The translations under genes and the position numbers were made by a program. From Pezicula radicicola (Eukaryota > Ascomycota > Leotiomycetes > Helotiales > Dermateaceae): 64,000 nucleotides of DNA. Shown piece by piece: positions 1 to 11,239 of this stretch. The DNA lies in contig PDUO01000039.1 of assembly GCA_003008705.1 (NCBI GenBank), positions 428,261 through 492,260 on the forward strand. Reading direction: 5' to 3'. Position 1 is the stretch's first letter. Every line of letters starts with the position of its first letter. The notes below the pieces were generated by a model. The model made no database searches. It was not told the DNA's origin and saw nothing but the letters and a program-made list of their open reading frames with translations.

Positions 1-86
1 TTTCTTCATTTCTTCATTTCTTCATTTCTTCATTTCTTCATTTCTTCATTTCTTCATTTCTTCATTTCTTCATTTCTTCATTTCTT
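1..86. repeat. (TTTCTTCA)n 8-bp microsatellite
   Basis: The window opens inside an almost perfect tandem array of an 8-bp unit, about 11 copies, CT-rich on this strand. It is cut by the window edge, so its full length is unknown. Confidence 0.95.
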
Positions 87-99
87 GTTATACATACTT

Positions 100-1040
100 G
101 ACATAGTTTAAGTAATTTACCTTAGCCTCTAATACCGAACAAGTTTCTTATTCTTTCCTTGTATAATAGCCAAAGTCGCCTTAGAAGCTGTATATGCTTG
201 TTCTATTAGTATAAATTCCTAGATAATTAGATTTAGTATTACCTTTTAGTTTCATTAATAGTAGGACGAGTTTTATAATATGCCTTCCTTACTAACAATA
301 CCGACAATACCAACAATACCACCAAAGACACTAATTATTATACTTATTGTATTATAAATATATAGTTCCTTACTTTATTTCCATTCTTATTCTCTCTCTA
401 TTATATCTTCTATATAGATAATTATAAAAATTAAGAGTATCTCTACTAAAACTATCTAAGTCTTACCTTTCGACTCTTCTTCTCTATCTTTCTATACTTA
501 TCTACAAGAAATTCAAAATATTTTTACCTTAAACCAATGTATATCAATCTCTCTGGCCGTTTATATTTCCCTCTACTTATCTACCTTACCTTATAAGTCC
601 AACACATTCCAACTATGTATTAAGAGTGAATATTTCAACTAAGACTACACAGGTGTTGCATTCCGAATTATCTTATTCTTCTATCTTTGTCCTTGTCCAC
701 CAGAAACCAAAACAATATTTACAGCCAAACCCTAAGAAGCACAAACTATTTATCGAGTCAGTCTTTAATGATTTATAAACATCTTTCTATCTATCTAGCC
801 TAAATTATAAGCCCTACTATATTTCTTCCCTTTAAGTAAACTCTTAGAAATCTAATTTGTAAAAAGTCCCTCGAATTGTATAGCCTCTTCTTATACCACT
901 ATACTTCAATACCAAACTTCTCTGCTAGGACCTATTCTCAAATGTACTAATAGTATCTTTCAACCTCTTAACTTTTCCTATTGTACCGACTTAAGCCTTA
1001 ATCCTTTGTCCTTCTCTGTACTTCTCTCGGGTCAGAAATT
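100..1040 (-). pseudogene. possible heavily RIP-mutated coding relic, unrecognised
   Basis: The plus strand is strikingly G-poor. Read on the minus strand in a single frame, the region gives protein-like sequence (segments such as GQRIKA, GKVKRLKDTISTFENRS and RRYNRERIRMEIK) broken by more than fifteen stops, nearly all TAG or TAA. This is what C-to-T mutation of glutamine codons on the minus strand would give. No start, splice sites or family can be recognised, and part of the apparent order could be chance in A+T-rich sequence. No gene is seen from 1041 to 1465. Confidence 0.22.
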
Positions 1041-1465
1041 TTTATCCCCGGGTCCCTAGATACCTATCCCACCTACTCTATATATACGTTGATCCAACAA
1101 AGAGGCCGCTTCGTCGCTTCGCCTCACGGCCCTAGGTTTTGTTTCCGTTAGATGCACTTGGTGGACTCGGCCTCGGCGGACTTAGTGGATTTTAATAACA
1201 GGCTTGCTTGCTTGCTTATATACGATTGTACAAATCCATAACGACCTTATTTTATAATCGAGTCGACTTATAATCTCAAACGAAAATTACAATTGAGAAT
1301 TACACTTTTCCAGCAAAGCTTCGAGCTAGGTTAGGAGTAAAGCTTGGCGAGTGCACTTAGTAGAGTTTAGCAGTAGACTTCAGCAATGGATTTTCATACA
1401 GAGCTATAATAGCTTGCACTTGTACTCGCACTCATACTTATAGTTGAGAAGCGTAGATCCTTGGT

Positions 1466-1500
1466 GTATATATACATACACACACATACACACATACACA

Positions 1501-1558
<58 letters not shown>
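1466..1558. repeat. compound (CA)n-(GA)n microsatellite
   Basis: An imperfect TA/CA tract passes into pure CA and then GA repeats with a few AAAG interruptions. Nothing else is recognisable from 1559 to 2334: the only open frame, 1806-2006, has no coding-like composition. Confidence 0.95.
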
Positions 1559-2334
1559 TTACTCTACTCTACTTACCCAACCATTCAAAACTTTGAATGC
1601 AATACCTCTATAACCACGATCACAACCACAATTCAACTCATCTCGTTTTTCAACCTTAAGCCTCATCTCATCTATCATCTACTGAAACACACTCGCATCT
1701 ACCTACAAGAACCCAGACCCACCATCTCAAGGCACGTTACTACAAACCCGTCTTCCTTAATGCACATCCACAATACACAGGAAAGATCAAAATCAGAAGC
1801 AGAAGATGACCAAGTCTATCTATACACGACTATATCTATATCGTCCATATACCCCAGACCTGCGTATATCACATCTCTCCCAACAACACTCTGTCACTTA
1901 TCAAATCAAATCAAATCAAAAACAGCTAGCTCATAGCGAGTGCACTCAGAACAAGAACCAAACAAATAGGGGTTATAACAAATGCGAAGTATTACACAAG
2001 AAATAGCATAGTTCATGGAATTAGGGACTCTTAGAGGAAGATTAAACAGAGGGAAGAAAAGATAAAGGATTCATCGCCGGTAACCTCGCAAATCCGAATC
2101 TTGATGCTACGAAAAAACACCTCATTCGATATCAATATCGCACTAGGCCTATACCGTACATACATTATTCATTCCTCGACCGAATACGGCAGAACCGTAC
2201 TATCCTACATAGCCTCTTCTTCGTTTTATCACTAGCCATCACTTATCTATTCATGGGTTTCCAACTAGCTAGCTAGCATTAAGATCAAAACGCCGAATCT
2301 CCTTTACATCAACCGACCTACCTACGTACCTGCC

Positions 2335-2367
2335 TCCCTCCCTCCCTCCTTCCTTCCTTCCTTCCTT
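2335..2367. repeat. (CCTC)n/(CTTC)n tetranucleotide tract
   Basis: Several CCTC units are followed by CTTC units. A mirrored GGAAG-rich tract lies at 2535-2568, so the region is a strand-asymmetric purine/pyrimidine patchwork. Confidence 0.85.
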
Positions 2368-2400
2368 TGAACCACGTCTCTTGTCCCTCTTCTTCTCTCT

Positions 2401-2668
2401 TCTCTTCTCTAGGATGCTGGCCACATCTTGGAGAAGGATGATCAAGAGAGCGAGAGAAGATAAGGAATGAGAGATCGAGATAAAAGAAAGATATATAAAT
2501 AGAGGGAATAGGGATAGATAGCCTAACTATATATTAAGGAAGGAAGGGAGGGAGGAAAGAAGGAAGGAGATTAATACCCTCCCGGAAGCTTCTTCGATTC
2601 TTCTCTTCTTCTCCTTCTCCTTCGCCTCTTCTAAGATGCTGGCTACATCTTAGGAGAGTCGAAAGAGA
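2401..2668. repeat. duplicated hairpin motif (2401-2440 and 2624-2668)
   Basis: Two copies of a roughly 40-bp block occur about 222 bp apart, both containing GATGCTGGCnACATCTT after a CTTCT run. The second copy is an inverted repeat (CTAAGATG...CATCTTAG around CTGGCTA). The first has the same fold with mismatches. Both precede purine-rich tracts. Confidence 0.6.
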
Positions 2669-2850
2669 GGAAGAGAGGAAGAGAGGAAGAGAGGAAGAGA
2701 GGAAGAGAGGAAGAGAGGAAGAGAGGAAGAGAGGAAGAGAGGAAGAGAGGAAGAGAGNAGAGGAAGAGAGGAAGAGAGGAAGAGAGGAAGAGAGGAAGAG
2801 AGGAAGAGAGGAAGAGAGGAAGAGAGGAAGAGAGGAAGAGAGGAAGAGAG
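2661..2850. repeat. (GGAAGAGA)n minisatellite with one N
   Basis: About 23 tandem copies of an 8-bp purine unit, interrupted by a single ambiguous base at 2758 where the assembler probably failed to resolve copy number. Open frames on either strand here simply translate the repeat (Leu-Ser-Ser or Glu-Glu-Arg runs) and are not genes. Up to 3982 I see no gene, only low-complexity sequence and AAGC/GCAA microsatellites near 3580-3700. Confidence 0.95.
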
Positions 2851-3982
2851 GAATGCGAGGAGGGAGGGAGTCCATTCTAGAAGAAGAAGAAGAAAAAGAA
2901 GGAGAAGAAGACAGGTCGTACGTAGATAAAGAGGTGTATTGTTTCAATCCAAATCCGGGCACGCATACCTATGTCTGTCGTTCTTTGTCTGCATGTTCCC
3001 GCCCGTGGTTTGGAAAACAATCTCATCACCCATCTACCTTCTTATATGCTTATTTCCTTCACCTTCTTCTTCTTCTTCTTCTTCTCCTCACCTTGTCCTT
3101 CTTAGTTCGGGCATCCAAAATTATCACTAAATCCAAAGAATCCAAACGTGCCAGCATCACGGCAGAATGGATCCTGATGAGCGAGCGGTGAGGCGTCAGC
3201 AACTCCTCTCCAAGCTACACCAGCGCAGATCAGGAAGGTTAAGCTCCGGGAGGAGTTTGAGAGGGAATATATCAAGAGGCTTAGGGTAGCTGCGGTGGGG
3301 GGAGGTGGTTTGTGAGGGACATTGAGGCACTTCGTACTATGATATAGCAATGGCATACTCAATCGTATAAGAACTGAGATATCCTCTTGCTCAAGCGCTT
3401 CTTTGCCAAATGAAAGCGTTAATTGACGTGCTTTCGCGTTAGGGTTGTTGCCTCGCTAAGCAAGTCGCTATGGGATTCAGACTCGTTGTTGCGCGTACGG
3501 TGCTGTAATTGATAGTTGGCGCAGATCATGTGCGTTACGCAGCTTCAAGCTTCCAGGGCGAGTAAAAAGCTTTGAAAGCAGGCAAGTAAGCAAATCAACT
3601 AATTCAATTCAGCAAGCAAGCAGTACAAGTAATCATTAAGCGATGAATCCATCAACCAAGAGACTAGAGAAAGCAAGCAAGCAAGCAGTCAACCACACAA
3701 GCAAAACAAAGCCACCAGAAAACAAGGCTACCTCTTCCTTATTATTTTCCTTATTGTTCCTTTTTTCAAATTATTATTCTTATCCCCACACTTACTTCCA
3801 TTTCGGGGCTACCACTTACTAAAACAGCCCGCCTCCTCCTGCTCGATCCATCTCCATCTACACCTATTGGATATCACACACAACCTCTATCAAATCTCAA
3901 AATACTCTCTTTCCAACCTTCCACACTTCCAAGCTTCCACAGCACCTAGGATCACTACGTCCTCATCCGAAAAACTCAGATA

Positions 3983-4170
3983 ACAAGGCTTCATTATCGG
4001 CAAAGAGCTTGAAATCACCAAATGGAAGCAGCGTATTCGTGCGGTAGCAGATGAGGCGCTCCATTGGATTGCGAAGAGTAAGGAGATCGGGAAGTTAGAT
4101 GCTAAAGGAGTTGAAGCGGTTGTTTAACGATGATGGAACCGAGAGGGCATATAAAGAGGACAAGTGAGGA
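3983..4170 (+). pseudogene. short coding relic, unrecognised
   Basis: One frame stays open for 48 codons after a TAA and reads like real protein (GFIIGKELEITKWKQRIR, then DEALHWIAKSKEIGKLDAKG). It ends at TAA 4125-4127. A +1 shift just before that stop continues sensibly as RLFNDDGTERAYKEDK to a TGA. There is no start codon and no recognisable family. It looks like the remaining middle of a gene with one frameshift; the flanks have nothing that extends it. Confidence 0.3.
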
Positions 4171-4680
4171 GGCATTTGGAGTATGGTCCATATTTTTATG
4201 TTATACATGTTATAGGACTTCGGAAGAGAGACTTGTGTTGGGGTGGGTGGAAAGTGTGGTATTTCTTGGGTTGGAAGTTGGGTTGGGGGGTTCTGCTGGT
4301 TTGAGAAAATATCAGTTCCTTCACAGTGTCTTGCTTCTCTGTTGATGATGGTCTTGGGTTGGAGATGGAATGAAAGTACTCGTAGAGGTGTAAGCAGTGG
4401 TCGTGAGATTGAGTTGCTGACTTTCAATTCAATCGTACGCGTAACGGGTAAGGCGATTCGAGAATCGTAAAAAGCTCCATCAAGAGATTTGCCTCTCTAT
4501 TAATTGCCTCTGCATTAATTGCCCACCAATTGCCACTCCTGGAGGGGGGTAGCAAAATAATAAAAACTCTCGAGGGGAGCATAGGCGTTCATTGTTCATA
4601 AAATACAGATGTTATGAAAAAACTAACAATCATTATCCCAATAACTACTTCTCTTATCACTCCCCCAATCACTTTTCCCT

Positions 4681-5467
4681 AATGAGTAATAGCCAATCGA
4701 CCACAAACTTCCAATTCTTCCTGGTTCGGAATCTTCAAGTACATATCTTTCGCCGTTATCCGCGCCTTAGTCCGCGCATAAATACGACAGGCACCAAGCT
4801 CCCACTCGGCCTATCTCTTTGAGAGTTCCTCGTACCAGATCTGGCTGTACAATGGCAACTCGCCCTTATTACAATGCGGCGCAACTTTGGATTCCTAGAA
4901 CTTCGCAAAGCGGTCCCAGAGACGACCCCCGGAAGTAAGGTCATCTCGGACACGCAGTATAGTTGTCTGGGTATCTTCGAAAATGGCTCAGACTCCGTCG
5001 GGATCAATGCCCTCAAGTTGAGGGCCTCAACTGTGGTAGGCGAGGGTGGGAGCTGAGGCAGGCTGGTGTACCATAGCTGAAAGAAGTAAAGGGAAGTATA
5101 TTCGGCTTGGAGTGCTTTGCATGTAGCGAGTCACAACTTGGGTGAGAGCCGCAATGAGGTATGCCACGGTCGGAAAGCATATTACAAGCCCCTTGATGAA
5201 ACCCAAAGCGATAGGGACAATAAGGTGTTGACCCAGGAACAGCGAAATAGCGAAGAGAAAGATCCAAAGAGCAGCTACCAAGTGCAACACGTTGTCTATC
5301 GCGTGTGTGATGGAAAGCCGAAGCGTGGCCGGAGGGGGTAGTTGTGCTTGAAGATAGCTGAGCGCCCTGGAGCAAAGGCAGTTCGTGTTAAGCAATGGAT
5401 TGTGGTTCTTTAAAAAAAAGCGTCTCGTCACCCGATTCTCTTCTCCCCCCCCCCTCTCTACGGCCAT
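4681..5467 (-). pseudogene. decayed fungal membrane-protein gene
   Basis: An ATG at 5467 opens a 146-codon frame to 5027 whose middle part holds two strongly hydrophobic stretches (IDNVLHLVAALWIFLFAIS and IVPIALGFIKGLVICF), likely membrane spans. After a frameshift near 5030, another minus-strand frame reads as soluble protein (AIFEDTQTTILRVRDDL, then APHCNKGELPLYSQIWYEEL, then TAKDMYLKIPNQEELEV) to a stop at 4681. That second part contains one TGA and two TAG codons, the TAGs standing where glutamine would fit. I do not recognise the family. The mixture of one frameshift and C-to-T type stops marks it as a dead gene. Confidence 0.5.
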
Positions 5468-6005
5468 CCTTCTTCACTCTCTTCTGCTCCCGTCCTTGGA
5501 CTTCTCGACTCGACACTGGACACTGAATTTCTCTTCTGACGTATTCGGGGGCTCTCCTTGGGAGTAGTTGGCAACGACGAAACCTTGGGTTGTGAATCTT
5601 CGAGTGGCCTAGTCACCGGCTTGAGTTTGGGAATTGGATGAGGCTAGACGCAGCCGATTTCTCTCCCTTGGATGAAACCGGACACGGTGGATTCCTCCTT
5701 CTTCATACCCTTCTTCACCCCATTCTCCCGTCCTTAGACTCCTAGACTGGACACTGGACTTCTCTTCTGTGGCATTCGGGGACTATTCTTTGCATTCTTC
5801 AGGAGCTGTTCTTTGTGGCTGGCTGGTTGTCTTTTTTCGGGTGGGAAATGGGAATCCTCGACTCTGCTGATCACCGTCGCAAGCTCGTCGGCTTCCTGGC
5901 ATCAAATTGGCATCACTGTGGGCATTGACCAGGATTGGATGAAACCGGACGCGATGAGTTCCTGGATAAAGCTGAGCGCAGCCGATTCCTTGTGGAGTAG
6001 CAGAT
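5461..6005. repeat. diverged tandem duplication, unit about 250 bp
   Basis: Blocks containing GGACACTGGACTTCTCTTCTG, a TTCGGGG...CTTTGC or CTTGGG segment, a TTGGATGAAACCGGAC box (5668 and 5935) and a CGCAGCCGATT box (about 5649 and 5975) recur in the same order in two copies with many substitutions and indels. No open frame spans them with coding-like sequence. Confidence 0.4.
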
Positions 6006-6099
6006 GTAGGGGTCACGCCTGAACTGCTTTGTTTATTGTAAGCTTTGGCTGGTTCGAGGCTACGAAGAACTTACCAAAATACGTCGTAGATCTAGACCC

Positions 6100-6360
6100 C
6101 AGATGAGGATAGGAAGTATGCTGTGCATCTGGTAGCAGAAAATAATGTACACGAAAGTCTAGACCTGCGTCAAGATGTCGAGGTAGCCGAGAAATATGGT
6201 AGGGAGGATTCTGTGAATGCGACGGCCGAAGACCAACAACTAACATCTGTGGGAGACCATTATATTGTGCTGTGCTGCCAGCGAAGGCTGTGTTGAAGTA
6301 GTTGAGAAGCTCCTCACTCAATGCTGGAGCGAATATCAATTGCTAGGAAACATTCTTGCA
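6100..6360 (+). pseudogene. ankyrin-repeat relic
   Basis: Across two small frame changes the plus strand encodes one recognisable ankyrin repeat: GRPLYCA, then AASEGCVEVVEKLL, then NAGANINC. This fits the consensus G-TPLH-A-G-EVV-LLL-GAD-N. About 50 codons upstream in the first frame are open but not repeat-like. The relic is short and frame-broken with no start or stop. Ankyrin proteins are common in fungal accessory regions, so the repeat alone gives no function. Confidence 0.4.
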
Positions 6361-6386
6361 ACAACCAGCCGGCTGGGGCTGCCAGT

Positions 6387-6442
6387 TGGTGTTGGTTGGT
6401 GTTGGTTGGTGTTGGCTGGTGTTGGCTGGTGTTGGTTGGTGT
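6387..6442. repeat. 10-bp tandem repeat (TTGGTGTTGG)n
   Basis: About 5.5 copies of a 10-bp unit with T/C variation, directly after the ankyrin scrap. The small frame that runs through it (Gly-Val-Gly-Trp-Cys repeats) is only the repeat translated. Confidence 0.9.
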
Positions 6443-7245
6443 ACGTGACGCGGTGCTCGTGGTGTTGATCACGTGACCCAAAACAGCCAACCGCACTCTC
6501 CGCATATAAATCAGTAATAGGTAATCTTCACAGTCCTAGACAAGCCAAGGGCTGCAATGATTACCGTAGTTCTAGACATCTGGGCGTCCCCAAAGTCCCC
6601 TCAACTGGTGATATATCCGAAGATACGACAACGAGATCGAAGGACCCACGCTGTTGCCCTGAGATAGTCACTGCCCCTGCAGACCGAAGCAAAGGGACTC
6701 GCCCAGAGCCAAGTCGTAACAGAAAAGTGCCACCACAGTTGTGAAAATTTCTGACATCAAGGACAGCAAAGGTTTGTTGTTCGGCCGAACAAAGCAACAA
6801 GGTATAACGACAGGGTTGCCACAACGAGGTCCAAGAACACAGGTTGAGGTTGTGTCTGCAGATCGGAGTTGACCATCGGTCAGGATCGTACAAACCACCA
6901 TACCAGTAGATTGTTGCTAAGGGCATGCCCAGAGCAGAATCAAACCTGATATGATGTGCGACATGCTGCGGCACTGCTTTGTGGCTCTGAGGCACTACGA
7001 CGGCATAAATTCCTTTTTTGTAAGGAAAGGCACGCAAACAAGTCTTCAACTATGGTACAGTGAAGGGTCCCGAAGGGCAAGAGCCCCCAGAAGTCGAAGA
7101 GAAGTCGTATTTAAGACGATATACAATAGTTTCGTGTCATTACGGACATGCCTCTGTATCTCGAAGGAGAAGAGAGAGAGCAACAATGGTTTCGCTGTCG
7201 CCAGCTACTTCCAAGTCACAAAAGCCCCCGAATGCCACAAGTCCC

Positions 7246-7292
7246 GTGTCCAGGTCCAGTGTCCAGGTCCAGTGTCCAGGTCCAGTGTCCAA
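7246..7292. repeat. 13-bp tandem repeat (GTGTCCAGGTCCA)n
   Basis: Three and a half perfect copies. The overlapping open frames on both strands at 6951-7525 are low complexity and gave no family. From 7300 to 8480 the only gene-like sign is one possible exon at 7824-7916 (31 codons from an ATG to a GTGAGC donor) with no partner exon that I can find. Confidence 0.9.
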
Positions 7293-8479
7293 GGAGGTGA
7301 GGCATGGGTGGGAGGGAGAAAAGATCGAAGAAGGATGGCCGGCCATGGAGAGAGAAAAAAAAGAGAAAGGAAGAAGAAGAGATCAGGCGCGAGAAGTTCT
7401 TGAAATAAGTGAGGTGCGACACTAAAACTTTGGCGCCCATGTGATCTACTATGACGATAGTGATGGGCAACTGCTGCCTGCCTACCTACATTTTGTTGTT
7501 GGGGAAGGAGATGGGAGCAGAGCAAGAAGGGAAGAAACGAGGTCGAGATAACAACAACCTAAGGTAGGTAAGGTAGGTAAGGTACCTTATTAAATACTTA
7601 AATAGAATACATTTCATTAGTAGTGCCTTTGATATAATTGTTATATGTACCTACCTACCTACCTACCTACTTTATCCTTTTTACCGGCTTTTGTTTTTCT
7701 TTTTTTCTTTTTATGCTTGAGGAGATAGGGGAGCCGTTCGCTTCAGCGATTTTAAGCGAGTTCGAGCAACACACCAGCTAGAAATCGGCGTTACAAGCGA
7801 GTGCTTTGTGCCGGCTCCAAAACATGAGTGACGGAATGATGGAGGTGAAAGCGATGTTAGCGGAGAGGGCTATTTCATACTGGATGGTGGCCACCTGGAC
7901 TGCAGATGATCAGAAGGTGAGCCTATCTCATATTGTTTAGACAGAACCTTGGTAAAAGTCGTGATCGAAACCAAACTCTGGCCAAGTGAATTCATCTAAG
8001 CACACGCCATCAGGACAGCATCAATCGTCTCAACTCAAATCATCATGAAGCACACTGGCTTAAAAGAGGCCTGCCAACAATGCTTTTCATCATCGGCTAC
8101 GGCCTCATTGGCATTCGGTCCCTACTAACACAACACAACACAACGCAACACCGCGCAACAAGGATATATATCGCCTTGGTATGGTATGTCCCAATCCCCA
8201 TCCCAATTATCCTTTAATCAATTGACTAACAACTATCCGCCTCGTTTTCAGCCCCATTGCATCGTATACGCCCTCTCCTTCTGCGCTCATGCTCCGACCA
8301 GAAGAACTGGCTCGATGGCCCGCCTCCCGGTACAAGATCCACCCCCTCTACTGCGACAACTGATCGCACGTTTGGATAATGCGCCTGCCAGTCGCCAACA
8401 ACACGATTTCGATACCTTGGATTGGTGGTACCGCCGAGCACACAATGCGCTGGTTCCTGAACCCCCTCCTCCACCAAGA

Positions 8480-9370
8480 TGACAAGCTACTTGCGCCCCT
8501 CTACGCGCCAATCCTCCGAGGACAAGACGGTCTTGGTTGCATTGCGGAAGCACATTCGGCTTACACCACAGCTAGAATGCGTTAAGGCAAGGTGGGAGAA
8601 GACTCTACCCGAAATCATTGAGGCAACTGCAGACAACAGACCTTGCCCCGGATTCCTCACAATTACTGCTGTCTCAACATACCATATTTCGTCCACTTCT
8701 ACTTTTGGGTTCTAGCGCCTCTTCGAAAGGTATTCTGGTGCTTGTCGCCCTAGGGGTTCAAGATTCGGCCGTCTATGAAGAGGTTGAAGCGTTTCATCGT
8801 TCTGAAGACCCGGAGGACACTTGATGTGTAACGCACAATAGACAATCGAGGGAAAATGCACTCTGCTCGGCGCTATGCTGCATATCAAAGAGGAGAGAGG
8901 ACAGATTAAGCGGGACGCCAAGACAAGGCCGAAGAAGAGCGTCAGATCGATATCTTCTCGGACGAAGTCATCTTCACGGCCTTTGACAGTACGGGGCTAG
9001 TCGCTTGCCTCGTCACACAGCTCCTTTTTGAATCCATTTATAACAAGGACCTCGTAGGGCCGCTACGCAACAAGATCGATACTGCACTTACTTTAAACGG
9101 CGGTAAATAGCCACGTCAAGCTATGATTTCGCTTCTGCGACTAGAGAGTTTCACTCACGAAACTCTACGTATTGATGGTCCAACGTATGTAAGTGTCATC
9201 TTGGTACTGCTGTACAACATCACTAACTACCGTTAAGTTAGCGTTACGTGCTCGGTCCTCTAGCCTATGCAACTGAAGTCTGGTCAGGCCCTACGTCCTG
9301 GCACCGTCATCTCGAGCCCAAGCTGGTTCTGCCTCCATATCAGGCTAGAATCGTGTTGAAGTATCGGCCT
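8480..9370 (+). pseudogene. cytochrome P450 relic
   Basis: The order of pieces follows the C-terminal two thirds of a fungal P450. A helix-C-like segment (VALRKHIRLTPQLECVKARW, about 8525) is followed by a proline-rich stretch after helix F/G (FWVLAPLRKVFW). Then come an I-helix region (DEVIFTAFDSTGLVACLVTQ, about 8959) continuing LVGPLRNKIDTALTLNGG, and the K-helix ExxR in RLESFTHETLR (about 9140). Downstream is LKSGQALRPGTVISSPSW, typical of the strand before the haem domain. Several frameshifts and TAG/TGA stops interrupt it and the Cys haem loop was not found. P450s oxidise small molecules at the ER; this copy cannot work. It lies 0.8 kb upstream of an ABC transporter relic on the same strand. 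Confidence 0.55.
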
Positions 9371-10139
9371 TGAGTTCGTTATTTTCATCTACTTTGTCGA
9401 ATTTGGAGTGGAAATGCTAATATCAATTGGATGACTGTTGGGTAGGACAGCACTGTGCAAGTGAGGAAGTAACTACTCATGGAGCTGAGCTGTTGCAGCA
9501 CGGGTTCCTGTAACGCAAACCGAAATTTGAAAGGTTGGAAGAGTGGTCGTGGTCAGCAGCTGCGAGAATAAATGGAACTCAGTTGAAGCATACCGTATGG
9601 GCGACTTTTTGTTTTCCGAGAATGCGCGCACTGTACTGGGTTTCTACGGCCATCTCTCTGGCAGAGGTATAAAAAAAATCTTGCTTATGATCAGCTTATC
9701 TGTACTGTACTGCACTGGACGGTATTGTACTGCACATTAAACTATTGGATGCTTGCAGAGACTTTTTCCATTTCCGTCTTTTCTTCTGGGTGGTGGCATG
9801 GATCTGCCTGCAAAGAAAATACCGACGAGTCTGCACTCCAATTTCGTGCAAAAGTGAAAAGAAGTTTAGGGTTTTGATTTATACAGTGATCGTTAATCAG
9901 ATGGTGATGGGTGATCGTTTCCCAGGGGCCCCTCTACAGTGACGGGGGCACACTGACAGGGCTACTACAGGCGGCTATACTTACGAAGTGAAGGTACTCT
10001 CTGGCGCTGGTCAGCATGCCGAATCCTTTTACCCATACTCAACTGATATGGTCGCTTGACTGTGACCTCGCTGACTTTGGAAGCACTGGCAGTCAATCGT
10101 CTTTGAGCGAGTTCATGAAAGATGTCAAAACAAATGCGC

Positions 10140-11200
10140 GCATCCACCGAGGAGGTCCTACTCTGTTCAAGGCCGACTATGATATTCCAGCCTGCGGTTC
10201 GTGTACTTATTTATCTGCAAGTTTACTTATCGAGTGGGAATCATCATACAGGTATTTTCGATGCTTATAGCTAGCTGCCTTTGCCGTTGCCTTCTCGCAA
10301 TCGTGGCGACTAACCCTTGTTATACTGAGCCTCGTTTCGCAACACTGGCTTGTATCGGCATCATCGTTAGTAACAATCAGAAGATAGAGGCCGGGCTTCT
10401 CAGACGCTAGGCCGAATATAGTGCCATTGTTGAAGATGCCCTTGGAAGTATTAAGACCTTCGTCGCCTTTGGAGTGGTCAATAAGTTTTTAGTAAAATAC
10501 GAAAACATCCTGGACCAGGAGAAAGATAGCAAGGAGAGAGGTCCTTTGGTTGGGATGAAGTTCTTCTGCCAGTATCTATTCGTGTTCACTGGCAGGGCTA
10601 TTGGCTTTTACCTGGGTGCCTACCTCTACGAGCATGGTCATATCTCAGATCTAGGAAGAATTCTCGCGTTCATTCATCTACTGTTATGCTCACCGGGGAA
10701 ACTAACCAATTTGCAGGGTATTCTTTGCCATGTTGAGAGCGATCATGGCTCATCGTCCAAATACGCCAAGTTTCATCCCAGGGGCAGGTACTATCTTCAA
10801 GCTTCTCGATAAGGATACTACGAACGAGTTTCAGAGGTAGCAGAATCCCATCTTAGGACTTGCAATTGGGCATCTCGAACCACGCAGCGTACAACCTGTC
10901 CTTCGCCTAAAAGCATCAACCTCGACTTCGCAAGAGACATATCTACAGCTGTGGTTAGTCCATCAGGTGCAGGTAAAAGCACTCCGAAATCCCCCTTGGA
11001 GCGCTGGTACGAGCCGGCCGATGGCGCCATTCTCGTGGACAGCCATGACATATTCAGAATTAACGTTCGATGGCCGAGAAAATAAATTGCTCTTGTGCTG
11101 CAAGAGCGACAGCTGTTCAATACTTCAAGCTTTAATAACATTGCTTCTAGACTTGTCAGCATCGCACCAAGAAAAGATGAGGCTTGCTGAAGAAGCGTGC
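10140..11200 (+). pseudogene. ABCB (P-glycoprotein-like) transporter relic
   Basis: A transmembrane-domain segment (ALGSIKTFVAFGVVNKFLVK at about 10440, then FTGRAIGFYLGAYLYEHG) is typical of the helix 4-5 region of full-size fungal multidrug transporters. It continues, after a frame change, as MAHRPNTPSFIPGAG and FKLLDKDTTNEFQR. A further frame gives the first nucleotide-binding domain start: SPSGAGKST is the Walker A motif (about 10965), followed by LERWYEPADGAILVD and QERQLFNTSSFNNIASRLV (Q-loop region). Signature and Walker B motifs are missing after 11190. At least three frame changes and two stops (TAG at 10408, TAA near 11080) kill it. With the P450 relic it could be what is left of a toxin-export or metabolite cluster. 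Confidence 0.7.
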
Positions 11201-11239
11201 CGGGAGGCACTCCGCTCCCTCACTCCCGCCCATCCCCTT

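Noticed and set aside
2534..2962. 142-codon minus-strand frame of Leu-Phe-Leu-Ser-Ser-Ser repeats
   Set aside because: It is the (GGAAGAGA)n array translated, with an N inside it.
3160..3290. Plus-strand KLREEFEREYIKRLR stretch as a DNA-binding-domain relic
   Set aside because: Only about 25 codons look protein-like and no second motif is present; not enough to support a feature.
6561..7049. 162-codon minus-strand open frame
   Set aside because: No ATG near its start (opens on TTG), erratic Cys/Trp/Arg composition, no splice signals and no family resemblance. The opposite strand looks equally gene-like with stops.
7205..7525. Frames on both strands across the 13-bp repeat
   Set aside because: Their sequence is mostly the repeat and adjacent purine run.
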